NCBI RefSeq assembly: GCF_027409185.1 | Contig: NC_084461.1 | Coordinates: 189,074,001-189,138,000 of the forward strand | Source of the DNA: Cynocephalus volans | Lineage: Eukaryota; Chordata; Mammalia; Dermoptera; Cynocephalidae | DNA length: 64,000 bases | Direction: 5' to 3' | Shown here: piece after piece, positions 23,901 to 63,837 of the stretch | Position numbering within the stretch: the stretch's first letter is position 1 | How the letters are laid out: every line of letters starts with the position of its first letter | Made by a program: the position numbers and the translations under genes | The notes under the pieces: model-generated | The model's input: only the letters and a program-made list of their open reading frames with translations | What the model was told of the DNA's origin: nothing | Database searches by the model: none

Positions 23901-24201
23901 TGAATGCCCGTTTTTAGGAAGCGAGGGTCGGGCAAGGGCTTCCCAGAGACGACACCTGGGAAGGCCTCTCAAAGATGAATGGAACCGAGAGCGATCCCAA
24001 CCATCTCCTAGCTCCTCTCTCCGGCAAAAGCCCTCGCCGCGGCCTTCCCCGGGCCCGTACTCTGGGAGGGTGAGCGCCAGGCGTGCCTACCGGGAAGGCG
24101 GCGAGGCCGCGGGACTCACCGGTGGCGCTGAAGCCAAAGCCGGAGGGGACGGGCGAATGTTCGGCGAGCTCCAGTCGGATGACAACCAGTGACACACTCA
24201 T
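2829..24201 (-). CDS. BRAP: BRAP, BRCA1-associated protein (RING/UBP-type E3 ligase), exons 1-10, 3-prime part missing
   Basis: Ten coding exons join into 437 uninterrupted codons: 24120-24201, 21755-21916, 20520-20718, 19072-19261, 13192-13305, 11101-11249, 6963-7038, 6201-6339, 5542-5651, 2829-2918. Seen: an N-terminal BRAP2/RRM-like region (about residues 95-235), a RING-H2 finger (C264, C267, C283, H285, H288, C291, C300, C303) and a UBP-type zinc finger (C317, C320, C329, C332, C337, H344, H348, H354), followed by the start of a coiled coil. Known for the family: a cytoplasmic E3 ubiquitin ligase that binds Ras-GTP, restrains KSR/Raf-MEK scaffolding (IMP) and retains NLS-bearing proteins in the cytoplasm. 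The human protein is 592 aa, so about 155 C-terminal residues lie left of the window. Divergent from ACAD10 across a shared CpG-rich promoter. No frameshift or stop seen. Confidence 0.97.
3298..3395 (+). mobile_element. CYN-type SINE, monomer
   Basis: GGCTGGTTAGCTCACTTG... to CCAGCCAGCC and poly-A; one tRNA-Ile-like unit with GATAACACC anticodon-arm sequence. Confidence 0.88.
3525..3632 (-). mobile_element. CYN-type SINE, monomer
   Basis: Target duplication GGAAAAATGTACATTT at 3509-3524 and 3633-3648, 16 bp perfect. Confidence 0.9.
3693..3791 (+). mobile_element. CYN-type SINE, monomer
   Basis: GGGCTGGCTGGTTAGCTCAG start and poly-A end; diverged duplication AGAACCACAG / AGAGCCACAG. Confidence 0.88.
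3840..4095 (+). mobile_element. L2 LINE 3-prime remnant
   Basis: Has the L2 3-prime-end pattern: CTGTGAACTC..., CAGTGCCCGACACAT, ending in GAATGAATGAA. Old and diverged. Confidence 0.6.
4490..4612 (+). mobile_element. L2 LINE 3-prime remnant
   Basis: ATGCTCCACAAGG..., CCTCAATAAATATTTCTTGA end pattern of L2. Confidence 0.6.
4911..4970 (-). mobile_element. CYN-type SINE monomer, truncated, with G15 run
   Basis: Only the 3-prime half of a monomer (GGCCAATACAGGGATCC...). A run of 15 G (4921-4935) sits between the T tail and the body. Confidence 0.75.
5542..5651 (-). CDS. BRAP: BRAP coding exon 9
   Basis: Residues 371-407 ([20 protein letters not shown]...DALQLE). End of the ZnF-UBP domain and the linker into the coiled coil. 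Acceptor TTCTTTAG|ATAA, donor TTAGAG|GTAAGA. Confidence 0.95.
5849..5998 (-). mobile_element. CYN-type SINE, type C
   Basis: Target duplication TATTACTCTCTTTAT at 5834-5848 and 5999-6013; long T tail. In BRAP intron 8. Confidence 0.93.
6201..6339 (-). CDS. BRAP: BRAP coding exon 8, UBP-type zinc finger core
   Basis: Residues 325-370 ([20 protein letters not shown]...WDYAG). Contains C329, C332, C337, H344, H348 and H354 of the ZnF-UBP fold. Acceptor CTTGGCAG|AACC, donor CTGGAG|GTGAAC. Confidence 0.96.
6340..6962 (-). other. BRAP intron 7
   Basis: 623 bp; apart from the SINE at 6780-6931 it is A/T-rich sequence without recognisable elements. Confidence 0.7.
6780..6931 (-). mobile_element. 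CYN-type SINE, type C
   Basis: T24 tail and GTCTTTTTCGTGACCGG start of the inverted element; imperfect TTCATTCTTTT / TCATTATTCTTTT duplication. Lies 31 bp from the donor of BRAP exon 7. Confidence 0.9.
6963..7038 (-). CDS. BRAP: BRAP coding exon 7, RING end and start of UBP zinc finger
   Basis: A 76-nt exon for residues 299-324 ([20 protein letters not shown]...). Supplies the last RING ligands C300 and C303 and the first UBP-type zinc ligands C317 and C320. Acceptor TACATAG|GTGT, donor CAGGAA|GTAAGT. Too small to stand out as an ORF; placed by phase and homology. A SINE at 6780-6931 ends 31 bp beyond its donor site. Confidence 0.95.
7497..7626 (+). mobile_element. CYN-type SINE, type C
   Basis: Perfect 16-bp duplication AAAAGATGGATCTAAA at 7481-7496 and 7627-7642. 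Confidence 0.94.
7652..7752 (+). mobile_element. CYN-type SINE, monomer
   Basis: GCTGGCCAGTTAGCTCACTT start, (AAAAT)n tail; duplication AAAATCTGTGGTA / AAAATCTGTAGTA. Inserted 10 bp beyond the previous SINE duplication. Confidence 0.9.
8396..8492 (+). mobile_element. CYN-type SINE, monomer
   Basis: Duplication AAAGTTACTTG / AAAAGTACTTG flanks a monomer with poly-A. Confidence 0.88.
8640..8902 (+). mobile_element. L2 LINE 3-prime remnant
   Basis: CTTCCCTGACATCTCC, TTTCCTGAGCACCCCC, GCATCTAGCACTGTACCATG: L2 3-prime-end sequence, cut by the L1 at 8903. Confidence 0.55.
8903..9308 (+). mobile_element. L1 LINE, 5-prime truncated
   Basis: Closing part of L1 ORF2 and the short 3-prime region (CTATTTACAATAGCCAAGA, GCAACAACATGGATGGA, CATGTTCTCACTTATT), then A-rich tail. 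Perfect duplication AAAACCCACTCACTA at 8888-8902 and 9309-9323. Confidence 0.93.
9511..9677 (-). mobile_element. CYN-type SINE, dimer
   Basis: Duplication AACTTTCAACTTT at 9500-9512 and 9678-9690; full dimer. Confidence 0.93.
11101..11249 (-). CDS. BRAP: BRAP coding exon 6, most of the RING finger
   Basis: Residues 250-298 plus two bases of T299. Carries the first six zinc ligands of the RING-H2 finger: C264, C267, C283, H285, H288, C291, plus W295 in the E2-contact position. Acceptor CCCTGTAG|GGTG, donor ACAAC|GTGAGT. Confidence 0.96.
11400..11530 (+). repeat. ancient mammal-wide interspersed repeat
   Basis: ATTCAACAAATACTGATTGA... TGCTAGGCACTGGGAATACA... pattern common to many diverged copies in mammalian genomes; similar pieces lie near 3425-3510, 9990-10100, 11740-11960, 15300-15400, 24890-25000 and 58750-58830. 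Family not assigned. Confidence 0.5.
12361..12541 (+). mobile_element. CYN-type SINE, dimer
   Basis: Dimer with (AAAT)n tail; duplication ATCACAGAG on both sides. Confidence 0.9.
12793..12857 (-). mobile_element. CYN-type SINE monomer, truncated
   Basis: T tail and GGCAGCTGGCCAGTATGGG...; lacks the 5-prime half. Confidence 0.8.
12870..13150 (-). mobile_element. old L1-like LINE remnant
   Basis: TTTTAAAGTATACAATTTAG, CCATCACCTCC, TGGCCTATTCTGGACATTTC: typical of diverged L1M-type sequence. Family and strand uncertain. Confidence 0.45.
13192..13305 (-). CDS. BRAP: BRAP coding exon 5
   Basis: Residues 212-249 ([20 protein letters not shown]...VLKSED), 114 nt, phase 0 at both ends, so the exon could be skipped without a frameshift. 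Acceptor TACATAG|GCTG, donor GAAGAT|GTAAGT. Completes the RRM-like domain. Confidence 0.95.
13598..13635 (-). mobile_element. tailless 38-bp 5-prime SINE half
   Basis: Exact first 38 nt of the dimer SINE (GGGCCGGCCCGTGG... to GCGGTGCTG), inverted, with no poly-A. Flanked by ACAATTTTAATATTC at 13584-13598 and 13636-13650. Ends within the anticodon loop of the tRNA-like unit. Confidence 0.9.
13867..14030 (+). mobile_element. CYN-type SINE, dimer
   Basis: Second unit of the GTGCAGACCACACCGTGCC subtype; duplication AAAAACCAACTCCT both sides. Confidence 0.92.
15939..16036 (-). mobile_element. CYN-type SINE, monomer
   Basis: T9/G-rich tail then AGGTGCAGCTGTCCAGTGAG...; ends GGCCAGCCC; duplication ATGATTTTTT / ATGATTTCTT. 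Confidence 0.85.
16110..16330 (+). mobile_element. MIR SINE
   Basis: AACTTTGGGCAAGTAACTTA, CCTCATGGCACC, AAGTGCTCAATAATTGGTAG: ordered MIR landmarks. Confidence 0.75.
16831..16928 (-). mobile_element. CYN-type SINE, monomer
   Basis: GCGGCTGTCTGGTATGGGGA... to GAGCTAACTGGCCAG. Confidence 0.85.
16972..17164 (+). mobile_element. CYN-type SINE, dimer
   Basis: Perfect 14-bp duplication AAAATATTGCTGTT at 16958-16971 and 17165-17178; (AAAT)n tail. Confidence 0.94.
17245..17445 (+). mobile_element. MIR SINE
   Basis: CCCTGGGTAAATCACAAATC, TTCTTCATCTGTTAAAC, GAGAATTAAATGAGA landmarks of MIR. Confidence 0.65.
18179..18204. repeat. perfect 11-bp inverted repeat, 4-nt loop
   Basis: TGCATACTCAT, loop AAAA, ATGAGTATGCA. 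No flanking poly-T or known element; function unknown. Confidence 0.9.
18720..18884 (+). mobile_element. CYN-type SINE, dimer
   Basis: GGGCCGGCCCCGTGGCTCAC start, GTGCAGATGACACCAAGCC second unit, poly-A. Confidence 0.9.
19072..19261 (-). CDS. BRAP: BRAP coding exon 4
   Basis: Residues 148-211 ([17 protein letters not shown]...MVLMKFSAQ). Acceptor TTGTTAG|TAAG, donor CACAG|GTAAAA. This is the core of the RRM-like BRAP2 domain associated with Ras and NLS recognition in the family. Confidence 0.95.
19262..20519 (-). other. BRAP intron 3
   Basis: One monomer SINE at 20213-20309. The remainder is A/T-rich sequence with no recognisable feature. Confidence 0.7.
20213..20309 (-). mobile_element. 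CYN-type SINE, monomer
   Basis: GGTGGCTGGCTGGTACAGGG...; duplication CCAGGTAT-TTTCTT both sides. Confidence 0.9.
20520..20718 (-). CDS. BRAP: BRAP coding exon 3
   Basis: Residues 82-147 ([18 protein letters not shown]...HLYKT), with a split Asn codon at the 3-prime end (AA|T). Acceptor GTGAAAG|ATGAG, donor ACAAA|GTAAGA. Contains the Ser/Lys-rich stretch and the beginning of the BRAP2/RRM-like domain ([20 protein letters not shown]). Confidence 0.95.
20830..21160. mobile_element. old L1-like LINE remnant
   Basis: ATGATCAACTCAGGGTAGTT, TTATCATTTGTGATGAGAAC, CTCCCCCACCCAGCTTCTAG match a diverged L1-associated sequence frequent in mammals. In BRAP intron 2 (20719-21754); the rest of that intron shows nothing. 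Confidence 0.4.
21755..21916 (-). CDS. BRAP: BRAP coding exon 2
   Basis: Residues 28-81 ([11 protein letters not shown]...MKSNS). Acceptor TTCTTTAG|CTGGGG, donor TCAG|GTGTGC (less common +3/+4 bases). Exon 1 and exon 2 join as ACC G|CT GGG GAA, giving T-A-G-E, one residue different from the human A-A-G-E. Encodes a lysine-rich low-complexity N-terminal segment before the BRAP2 domain. Confidence 0.95.
22660..22861 (+). mobile_element. L2 LINE 3-prime remnant
   Basis: CCTTCACAGCACTTGTCATA, GTCTCCCCCACTGAACTGC, CCAGCACATAATGAGC; the L2 end resumes after the SINE as AATAAATATTTCCTGAATGA. Confidence 0.65.
22862..22959 (-). mobile_element. CYN-type SINE, monomer, inside L2
   Basis: T tail then GATGGCTGGCCAGTATGGGG...; cuts the L2 3-prime end. 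Confidence 0.88.
23040..23150 (+). mobile_element. MIR SINE, 5-prime part
   Basis: GTGGTATAGTGCTCAGACC, CAATCCCAGTTTCACCACTT, CTTGGGCAAATCATT; continues at 23580 (GGGCTTCAGTTTCCC) after the LTR insertion. Confidence 0.7.
23151..23579 (+). mobile_element. solo LTR, MaLR (MST/MLT1-like)
   Basis: 429 bp from TG to CA, ending with the MaLR signature TTTATAAATTACCCAG...ACGGACTAATACA. No internal coding region. Inserted in a MIR. An old ERV-L-related fossil, non-coding. Confidence 0.75.
23580..23720 (+). mobile_element. MIR SINE, 3-prime part
   Basis: TTTCCCAATCTGTAAAAGG, ACCTCATAGGGGTACTGCAA: continuation of the MIR interrupted by the LTR. Confidence 0.7.
24120..24201 (-). CDS. BRAP: BRAP coding exon 1
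   Basis: Encodes residues 1-27 ([20 protein letters not shown]...) and the first base of codon 28. The donor reads CACCG|GTGAGT. This start was chosen because it gives the conserved BRAP N terminus; the next in-frame upstream codons are open but contain no ATG for at least 32 codons. The Kozak context is weak (C at -3). The exon lies inside the CpG-rich promoter region. Confidence 0.95.
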
Positions 24202-24365
24202 AGGGCAGGCGCTGGCCGGTGCAGGCCCCGGCGGGCTCAGGTGAGGCTGGGTGGCTAGCAGAGAAGCGGAGCTGCCCGGGGCCGGCAGCGCCGCCACGGC
24301 CTCAGCGACGCTGCCGCCTCAGCAGCAGTAGCTCCTCGCGCAACCCGAGGAGCCACAACAACCTC

Positions 24366-24373
24366 CACTTCCG
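24366..24373 (-). promoter_or_regulatory. ETS/GABPA-like site
   Basis: CACTTCCG, the reverse complement of the ETS consensus CGGAAGTG, about 165 bp upstream of the BRAP ATG. GABPA sites are typical of bidirectional CpG promoters. Motif match only. Confidence 0.5.
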
Positions 24374-24404
24374 CCTCCCGGCCGCCGTCGCTGACCCGTG
24401 GCGG

Positions 24405-24416
24405 TACGCATGCGCG
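24405..24416 (+). promoter_or_regulatory. NRF1-like site
   Basis: TACGCATGCGCG matches 11 of 12 positions of the NRF1 consensus YGCGCAYGCGCR. NRF1 controls many nuclear genes for mitochondrial proteins, which would fit ACAD10. It is followed by a (CG)-rich run, GCGCGCTCGCGCGCG. Confidence 0.55.
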
Positions 24417-24429
24417 CGCTCGCGCGCGT

Positions 24430-24460
24430 TACGATTGGGTGGTGCGGCGCGGAGGTGATC
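24430..24460 (+). other. ACAD10: candidate ACAD10 non-coding exon 1 donor area
   Basis: ACAD10 coding begins in an exon at 28684, so an upstream untranslated exon is needed. GAG|GTGATC near 24451 is one plausible donor just beyond the promoter motifs; GTGAGG near 24534 is another. This is a guess from splice consensus alone. Confidence 0.25.
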
Positions 24461-25018
24461 CTGCACCCTTCCGGACGGCGAAGAGGTCGTGGAGGAAGGA
24501 CGTCGTTGGGATTTCAGGCTCTGGCCCCCACTCCGTGAGGCTGAGCGGTGGGTTTGTGCCCAGGCCCGAGTTAACCTCTGCCTGCCCGAGAGGCCTCATC
24601 CTCAGCCCACCTTGGTTGGGGGCGTGGACTCTCCGGCTCCACTAGATCTCCTAATACAGTGTCCGAGGAACGCGCGCTATACAGAGAGCTTTTGCCTCTT
24701 TTGTTGTTTTTGACCCATCGCTTTAACCCTAGGAAGGGTTGCTTTGTGTCAGCCCCACTTTGCGTATAGGTTTCGCTGAGGTTTTGAGAGGTGAAGTTGC
24801 TTCTCTGTGGGCCCATGGGGACTCGGTTGCAGAGCTTCTGACTCAATTAGGGCGATGGTGCTGGAGATAGATATGGGTCCCACTCCCCAGATCTATCACT
24901 TCACATATGTTTACCGAGAGCCTTAGTCATTGTTGGGTGCTTGGGATACATTGGTGAGTAACATTAAACACAGTTCCTGCTCTTGTGGAGTCGACCTTTA
25001 TCACCAGTTGTGCAATCT

Positions 25019-25125
25019 TTTTTTTTTTTTTTTTTTAATGGTGGCTGGCTGGTACAGGGATCCGAACCTTTTGACCTTGGTGTTATAACACCGTGCTCTA
25101 ACCAGCTGAGCTAACCGGCCAGCCG
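25019..25125 (-). mobile_element. CYN-type SINE, monomer
   Basis: Duplication CAGTTGTGCAATCTT / CAGTTGTGCGATCTT; full monomer. Confidence 0.92.
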
Positions 25126-25275
25126 TCAGTTGTGCGATCTTGAGCTAGTCATTGCATAAAGTTGGGATAATATCTTCATAGGGTTGTGAGGATAAAATGA
25201 AATGATATGTGTAGAGGTACATTAGTATTCTCTCCAGTATGTGAGACTGCCCTTAGCATGTAGATAATGACAGCC

Positions 25276-25380
25276 TGGCCGGGCAGTTAGCTCATTTGGT
25301 TAGAGTGTGGTGCTGATAACACCAAGGTCAAGGGTTCGGATCCCCCCACCAGCCAACTACCAAAAAAAAAAAAAAAAAAA
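25276..25380 (+). mobile_element. CYN-type SINE, monomer
   Basis: Perfect duplication AGATAATGACAGCC at 25262-25275 and 25381-25394. Confidence 0.94.
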
Positions 25381-25604
25381 AGATAATGACAGCCACAATC
25401 AATGCATATATGGCACACACATAACAGGATACTATTCTAGGTATATGCCATAGTGATATGTAAGGTGTGTCACAGTACATCCTGGACATGTGTAGGTATA
25501 TGGACTATATATGTGTATAATATAACCATATGTTATATGCATGTATTTAGCTTGTGACTGCATCCTATGAAATATGTTCCAGTATACATTGTTTATATCA
25601 ACCT

Positions 25605-25803
25605 CCGCGCTGTTGACATTTTGGGTCCTGATGATTCTTTGTGTATGTGTGTTCTGTGCATTGTAGGATGTTTGCAAGCATTCCTAGCCTGACCCACTGG
25701 ACACCAGTAGCACCTCTCTCCCAGTGGTGACACCAAAAATGTCTCCAGATATTGCCAAGTGTCACCTTGGGGCCAAAATCGCCTCCTGTTGAGAATCATT
25801 GGT
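25605..25803 (+). mobile_element. MER20 (hAT-Charlie MITE)
   Basis: TTGACATTTTGGGTCCTGAT, GCATTGTAGGATGTTTG, AAAAATGTCTCCAGATATTG, CTGTTGAGAATCATTGG in MER20 order. Confidence 0.8.
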
Positions 25804-25904
25804 TTATGTGAAAATGCATTAAACCATGCACACATAGTATGTGCATATAACATATGAGACCTGTGAACTTTTTTAGTATATTATGGTAATAAATAACATT
25901 TAAT

Positions 25905-26115
25905 GGTGTGCTCAGTGCTAACTTGAATGCTTTGTGTACTTTATCTTATGCAGTGGTAACAACTACTTTATGAGACAGATACTATAATTGTCCTTATTTT
26001 ACAGCAGAGGAAACTGAGGCTCAGAGAAACTTGCTGAAGATCTCACACCTAGTAAGTGGCAGAGGTAGAATTTGAACCCAGGCAATCTGATTTCAGAGCC
26101 AACATTCTTCATCTC
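25905..26115 (-). mobile_element. MIR SINE
   Basis: Reverse MIR: TTTTACAGCAGAGGAAACTG, CACACCTAGTAAGTGGCAGA, TTTGAACCCAGGCAATCTG. Confidence 0.85.
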
Positions 26116-26987
26116 TTTGCTAAACCATCTCCTTTGTGTATTACAGTATGCACCATGTGTGAATACTTAACGACAGCATAATTTAGGTAGCAAATCTACA
26201 TTATCATGGTAATTTCATTATTCTGAGTGGCAGGAAGAAAGCAAATTTTATAGTACAAAAGGAAGATGCCATTTCCAGAGAACTAGAATTGTTAACCAGA
26301 GATGGGCAAATAGGACATGTTACTGTGCTTTGTGGCTGCCCATCACTAAGCTTGTCCCCAGTTTTTCCCTGTTCTCTGATTCATCCAGTTTATGCATCCT
26401 TCCAGTTCATACTGAGCACCTGCTATGTGTCTAGAAACTATGATAGTCCTTGCCTTAAGAAGCTTACAAGTATAGGAGTAGATAGACATGAAAACAGTTA
26501 CTGTGTAGTGGAGTAAGTGCTCTAATGAAGGTACGGAGAAGGAACTGTGGGAGTGGGGGAAAAAAGTACCATAGTCTGCCTGGAAAAGAAAGAAAAGCCT
26601 CCATACAGGAGGTAAAGCTAAGGCTGTGATGTAAAAATGAGTGGAAATTCACCATACGGATAAAGCAAGGAAAGGTGTTCTATCAATGAGTATAGCAGTA
26701 ACCAAGGCTTGGAGTTATGAAAAATTACAGCATTTTCCCACTGTGAAGAGAGCATTGGGAAGTGGCTAGAAGAAAACAGTCAACTATAGTTAAAGGAATA
26801 AGCAAGCAGCTCATGGGAGCATTGCCCACATATCCATTAGCAGGAGTATGTAGGGGACAGCACCCTCATTAAGGATTAAAGTTGACCCTTCTGGCCACAA
26901 AGACACTTTTCATCTCTGTTAACCCTCACACAAAATGTGTTGACATTTTTACCAGCCTATAAATAAGTTTCCTTTTCTATCATAAAC

Positions 26988-27162
26988 TTTTTTTTTTTTT
27001 TTTTAAAGATGACCGGTAAGGGGATCTTAACCCTTGGCTTGGTGTTGTTTGCACCACGCTCAGCCAGCGAGTGTACCGGCCATCCCTATATAGGATCCGA
27101 ACTCGTGGCCTTGGTGTTATCAGCACCGCACTCTCCCGAGTGAGCCACGGGGCCAGCAGCCC
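26988..27162 (-). mobile_element. CYN-type SINE, dimer
   Basis: TTTAAAGATGACCGGTAAGG... to GAGCCACGGGGCC; duplication CTATCATAAACTTTT both sides. Confidence 0.93.
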
Positions 27163-27328
27163 TTCTATCATAAACTTTTACCTTGGCATGGGAAGTAAGT
27201 AAAATTGAAAATGCAAATCAACCTCAAAATTTTAATTCCAAAATTTACTCCCAAATTCAGCAAATTTCCAGCTATATGAGAAATTCTATGTCATTTTCAG
27301 GATTTACTGCTTCAGATTTCTTTCTTTT

Positions 27329-27475
27329 TTTTTTTTTTTTTTTTTGTCGTTTTTTCGTGACTGGCACTCAGCCAGTGAGCGCACCGGCCATTCCTATATA
27401 GGATACGAACCCGCGGCGGGAGCGTCGCCGCGCTGCCAGTGCAACACTCTACCAAGTGCGCCACGGGCTCAGCCC
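27329..27475 (-). mobile_element. CYN-type SINE, type C
   Basis: Perfect duplication AGATTTCTTTCTTTT at 27314-27328 and 27476-27490. Confidence 0.94.
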
Positions 27476-27591
27476 AGATTTCTTTCTTTTAGATACTTGT
27501 GTAGTTTTTTGAGTCCTTATGACAGCACTAAAGTGACTCCCACAAACTTGTAGACTTCCTTACCAAGCTGTTTTGCTCTAACCTGATTTTT

Positions 27592-27756
27592 TTTTTTTTT
27601 TTTTTGTGTCGTTTTTTTTTTTTTTTGTCGTTTTTTCGTGACCGGCACTCAGCCAGTGAGTGCACTGGTCAGTCCTATATAGGATCCGAACCCGCGGCGG
27701 GAGCGTCGCCGCGCTCCCAGCACAGCACTCTACCAAGTGCGCCACGGGCTCGGCCC
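27592..27756 (-). mobile_element. CYN-type SINE, type C, tail repeated
   Basis: Duplication TAACCTGATTTTT at 27579-27591 and 27757-27769. The tail carries the GTCGTTTTTT element twice. Confidence 0.93.
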
Positions 27757-28696
27757 TAACCTGATTTTTACTAAGTTTTTCACTATAGAAGTCACATAAA
27801 AAGCTTAAAGATTTTCATGAGGAAAGTAGAATTTGTCTTAATTCTTTTTCCGCCCCAGCTTTTTATTTCAAACATATAGAAAAGTTGAAAGTGCAATGAT
27901 CTCCCATATACCTTCCATCTAGATTGACTAGTAACATTTTGCCATGTTTGGTCATTTCTACATGTGTATGTGGGTATATATCTGTATACATGTGCCTGTC
28001 TGTGTGTTGTGTATGTATGTTATTTTCCCCCCTGAACCTTTTAGAAGTAAGTTTAGAAGTGAGGCAATGGGGAACAGTTAGGTTATTGCAGTGATCTATC
28101 AGAGAGATGATGTGTTTTGATGCTGTGATGGTGGCATCATAAGTACTAGGAGGTAAGTACAGGACATCTTGGTAGTATACAGGAAAGACTCTTAATCTGT
28201 CTTTTGTGGTAGCCAGAAGTTTCATGAAGACAGTGACAGGTAAACTACAAGCCAAAGGACATTTGGAATTAGGCAGGCAACAGGAGGAAGAGAGCATTCC
28301 AGGTCATGGGAACAGCATATGCAAAGGCCGGTAGCCAGCAGAGAACATGTGTTTGAGGAAACGGCATAGAATGGCAAAAGGTCAATGGAGATTTTTCAGG
28401 AGGAAAAATTGACGCACAGAGCAACTGGAGTTGAGGTGGCTAAGGTTGAGATGCAGAAAGTCAAGGGTAAATCCTTGTTTTCCAGCTCAGGAAGCTGGGT
28501 AGTTGATGGACCCCTTTCCTGAGTAGTCAGGAAAGGAGGAGACGCTGAGGTCAGTTGTGAATGTGGTTTGAATTGTTTGTTGGAGATCATTTGGAGATGT
28601 ACAGTTGGCTCCCCTGAGCTCCAGGATGGAGGCCTGGGTTGGAGGCAGTGAAGGCAAGTTGTGCCCTGTGCCTTCTTTCACAGCCTTGGTCTCAAC

Positions 28697-61752
<33,056 letters not shown>

Positions 61753-63266
61753 GTAAAGCAGCATGTTGAGGGTTGGTAAGACCTTGTTAACACAGTAGAC
61801 CCTCCGCACGTCCTCCTGGGCTATTGCGTTCTCTTCCCAGGCAGTGAAGGTACAGAAGAACCGAAGCAAATGATCTTGGCTTCCCATTGTCATCAGAAAG
61901 AGCCAGCTCTCGATTCCTAGTTTTCATCTCATTGGTCTTGCTGCTTGAACATGTCATGGCAAGGTAGTGCAGTTGTGAATGCACAGCCCAGGCAGAGGAA
62001 TGCTGTGTCTGTGGCTTAGATAGCCGGGACAGGTGGGCTTATTTATGCCTATTTGAATTATATACATTTGAAACAGTGTGATATATCAACTAATAAATCT
62101 TTCTGTAGAGAATCTATAATGTCAAAGCTAGAGGGCCAAATCGATCGTAAACTGCATTTGTGTGTTACGTGCTGTCTTGCAGTGATGCCACTTTATCCGA
62201 TAAACAGAAAAAGGTGCCGTTCTTTGTCAGTGTTAATCTTGGATTGTGTTAATTTTTAAGTTATTTGATATCTTCAGGAACAAATGCAACCATTATCTAC
62301 TTTTCTAAAAAAATAGCGTTATTAGGTTTTTTTTTAGTTACAAACCTATTGCAAAATTAAACAAGCTCAGATACAACAAAATTATGTAATATAGAGTAAG
62401 AGTTCTCCAACGTTCTCTGTCTCTGAGGTAATCACTGTCAACAATTTGGTGTATTATGCTCCAAGCTTTGTTTTTCTATTATATACTAACATGTATTATT
62501 ATTCCTATGTTGTAATGGAATTGTTCTATGTGTTCTAATCTCCTGCTTGCTTTTTTAATTTAATGATGTATCACCTTTACGTGTAGCACGTGGAGATGGA
62601 CTTCCAAGGGGTCCTTCAGTCAGGGTGCACCATAATATGTCTAGCCCACCCTTGACTGAAGGACATTGTGGGGTGTCTCAGTTGGCAATCTGGGTGTAAG
62701 CCATTGAAGCTAACTCAGGGTCACTTAAACAGCAAAGAACATTAGGTACCTGATAACATTGACAGGGACACTGAAGAGTTGGTTTTAGAAGTCTAGAAGT
62801 GAAGGGAAGGCAGGCCACAGGGAGCATGGCCGGGGCGTGTCCCAAGAGCAGCCAGCTCGGATGTCTTCCCTGGACCCTTTCTAAGGACTCAGGATTTAAG
62901 GTGGGGATTTTCAGCTGGCCCCAGGGTAGCACTTTCCATGCCAGCACCTTCACTGCCAGGGAGAAGGGGGAGCGTCTGGCTCTCTTCAGCTTCCACAGTG
63001 GGAGACCCAGCCCTGACCACACCACAACTTAAGTAGTGAGGGAGTCCCCGAAATAGGAAGGGAGTTTGGATCCTGGGAAAGCAAGGAGCATTGAATGTTC
63101 TTTTACGTGTTTCTTTGCACATTTACCGTTTCTACAGGATAAATTCTTTGAAGTAAAAACAGTGGTCCAAGAATGAGACCTTTTAGAGGTTAAATAAATA
63201 TTATCAAATTGTCATCCAAAAGGTGTTTAACAGGGTAGACTCCCATCATTAATGTGTGAAATGCCA

Positions 63267-63436
63267 GGGCCGGCCCGTGGCTCACTCGGGAGAGTGCGGT
63301 GCAGATAACACCAAGGCCACAGGTTCAGATCCCTTATAGGGATGGCCGGTTAGCTCACTTGGAAGAGCGTGGTGCTGACAACACCAAGTCAGGGGTTAAG
63401 ATCCCCTTACTGGTCATCTTAAAAAAAGAAAAGAAA
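63267..63436 (+). mobile_element. CYN-type SINE, dimer
   Basis: GGCCGGCCCGTGGCTCACTC through both units to GGTCATCTTAAAA; duplication TGTGAAATGCC / TGTGAGAAATGCC. Confidence 0.92.
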
Positions 63437-63837
63437 AATGTGAGAAATGCCCCTTCACTCTCATGTTGGCTGGCACACTTAATTCCTGCCCACCTAATAG
63501 AAGCCAGGCATCAGCTGCACAGAAGCACTGGAGAAGCAAATACTCATGCAGCAAACACCTCCCGACTCGAATGTAAATGCCTAAGAAAAGTCCATCTTGG
63601 TGAACATTCTACTTCAGTTATGCCTGAGTGGAATCATGATAACTAAGATTTTTGGGTAGAGTGATGACATCATAGTTCACAACTTTTATCCAAAGTGTGA
63701 TTATTACCCATAAATGAGAAGTGTTTGGCTATTTACCATGCATTTCACAAATCCTGGGAAGTAAGCATTATTATTCTCAATTTAAAGGTAAGGAAACAGA
63801 TTTGTGCAGGGTACACAGTAAGAAATAACAGCACCTG

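Larger units (their letters stand above)
21917..24119 (-). other. BRAP intron 1
   Basis: L2 remnants (22440-22570, 22660-22860), a monomer SINE, a MIR split by a solo LTR, then the CpG-rich promoter flank from about 23870. Confidence 0.7.
23870..24650. promoter_or_regulatory. CpG-rich divergent promoter of BRAP and ACAD10
   Basis: The only long stretch in the window dense in CpG and GC. It covers BRAP exon 1 (minus strand) and is the expected start region of ACAD10 (plus strand). No TATA box is evident. It contains an ETS/GABPA-type CACTTCCG, an NRF1-type palindrome and further CTTCCGG (near 24470). The head-to-head arrangement matches the human BRAP/ACAD10 locus. Exact start sites cannot be read from sequence. 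Confidence 0.85.
24652..28683 (+). other. ACAD10 intron 1
   Basis: Contains two monomer SINEs, MER20, a MIR, one dimer and two type C SINEs. 26120-26980 and 27770-28680 show no recognisable element or exon. Confidence 0.65.
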
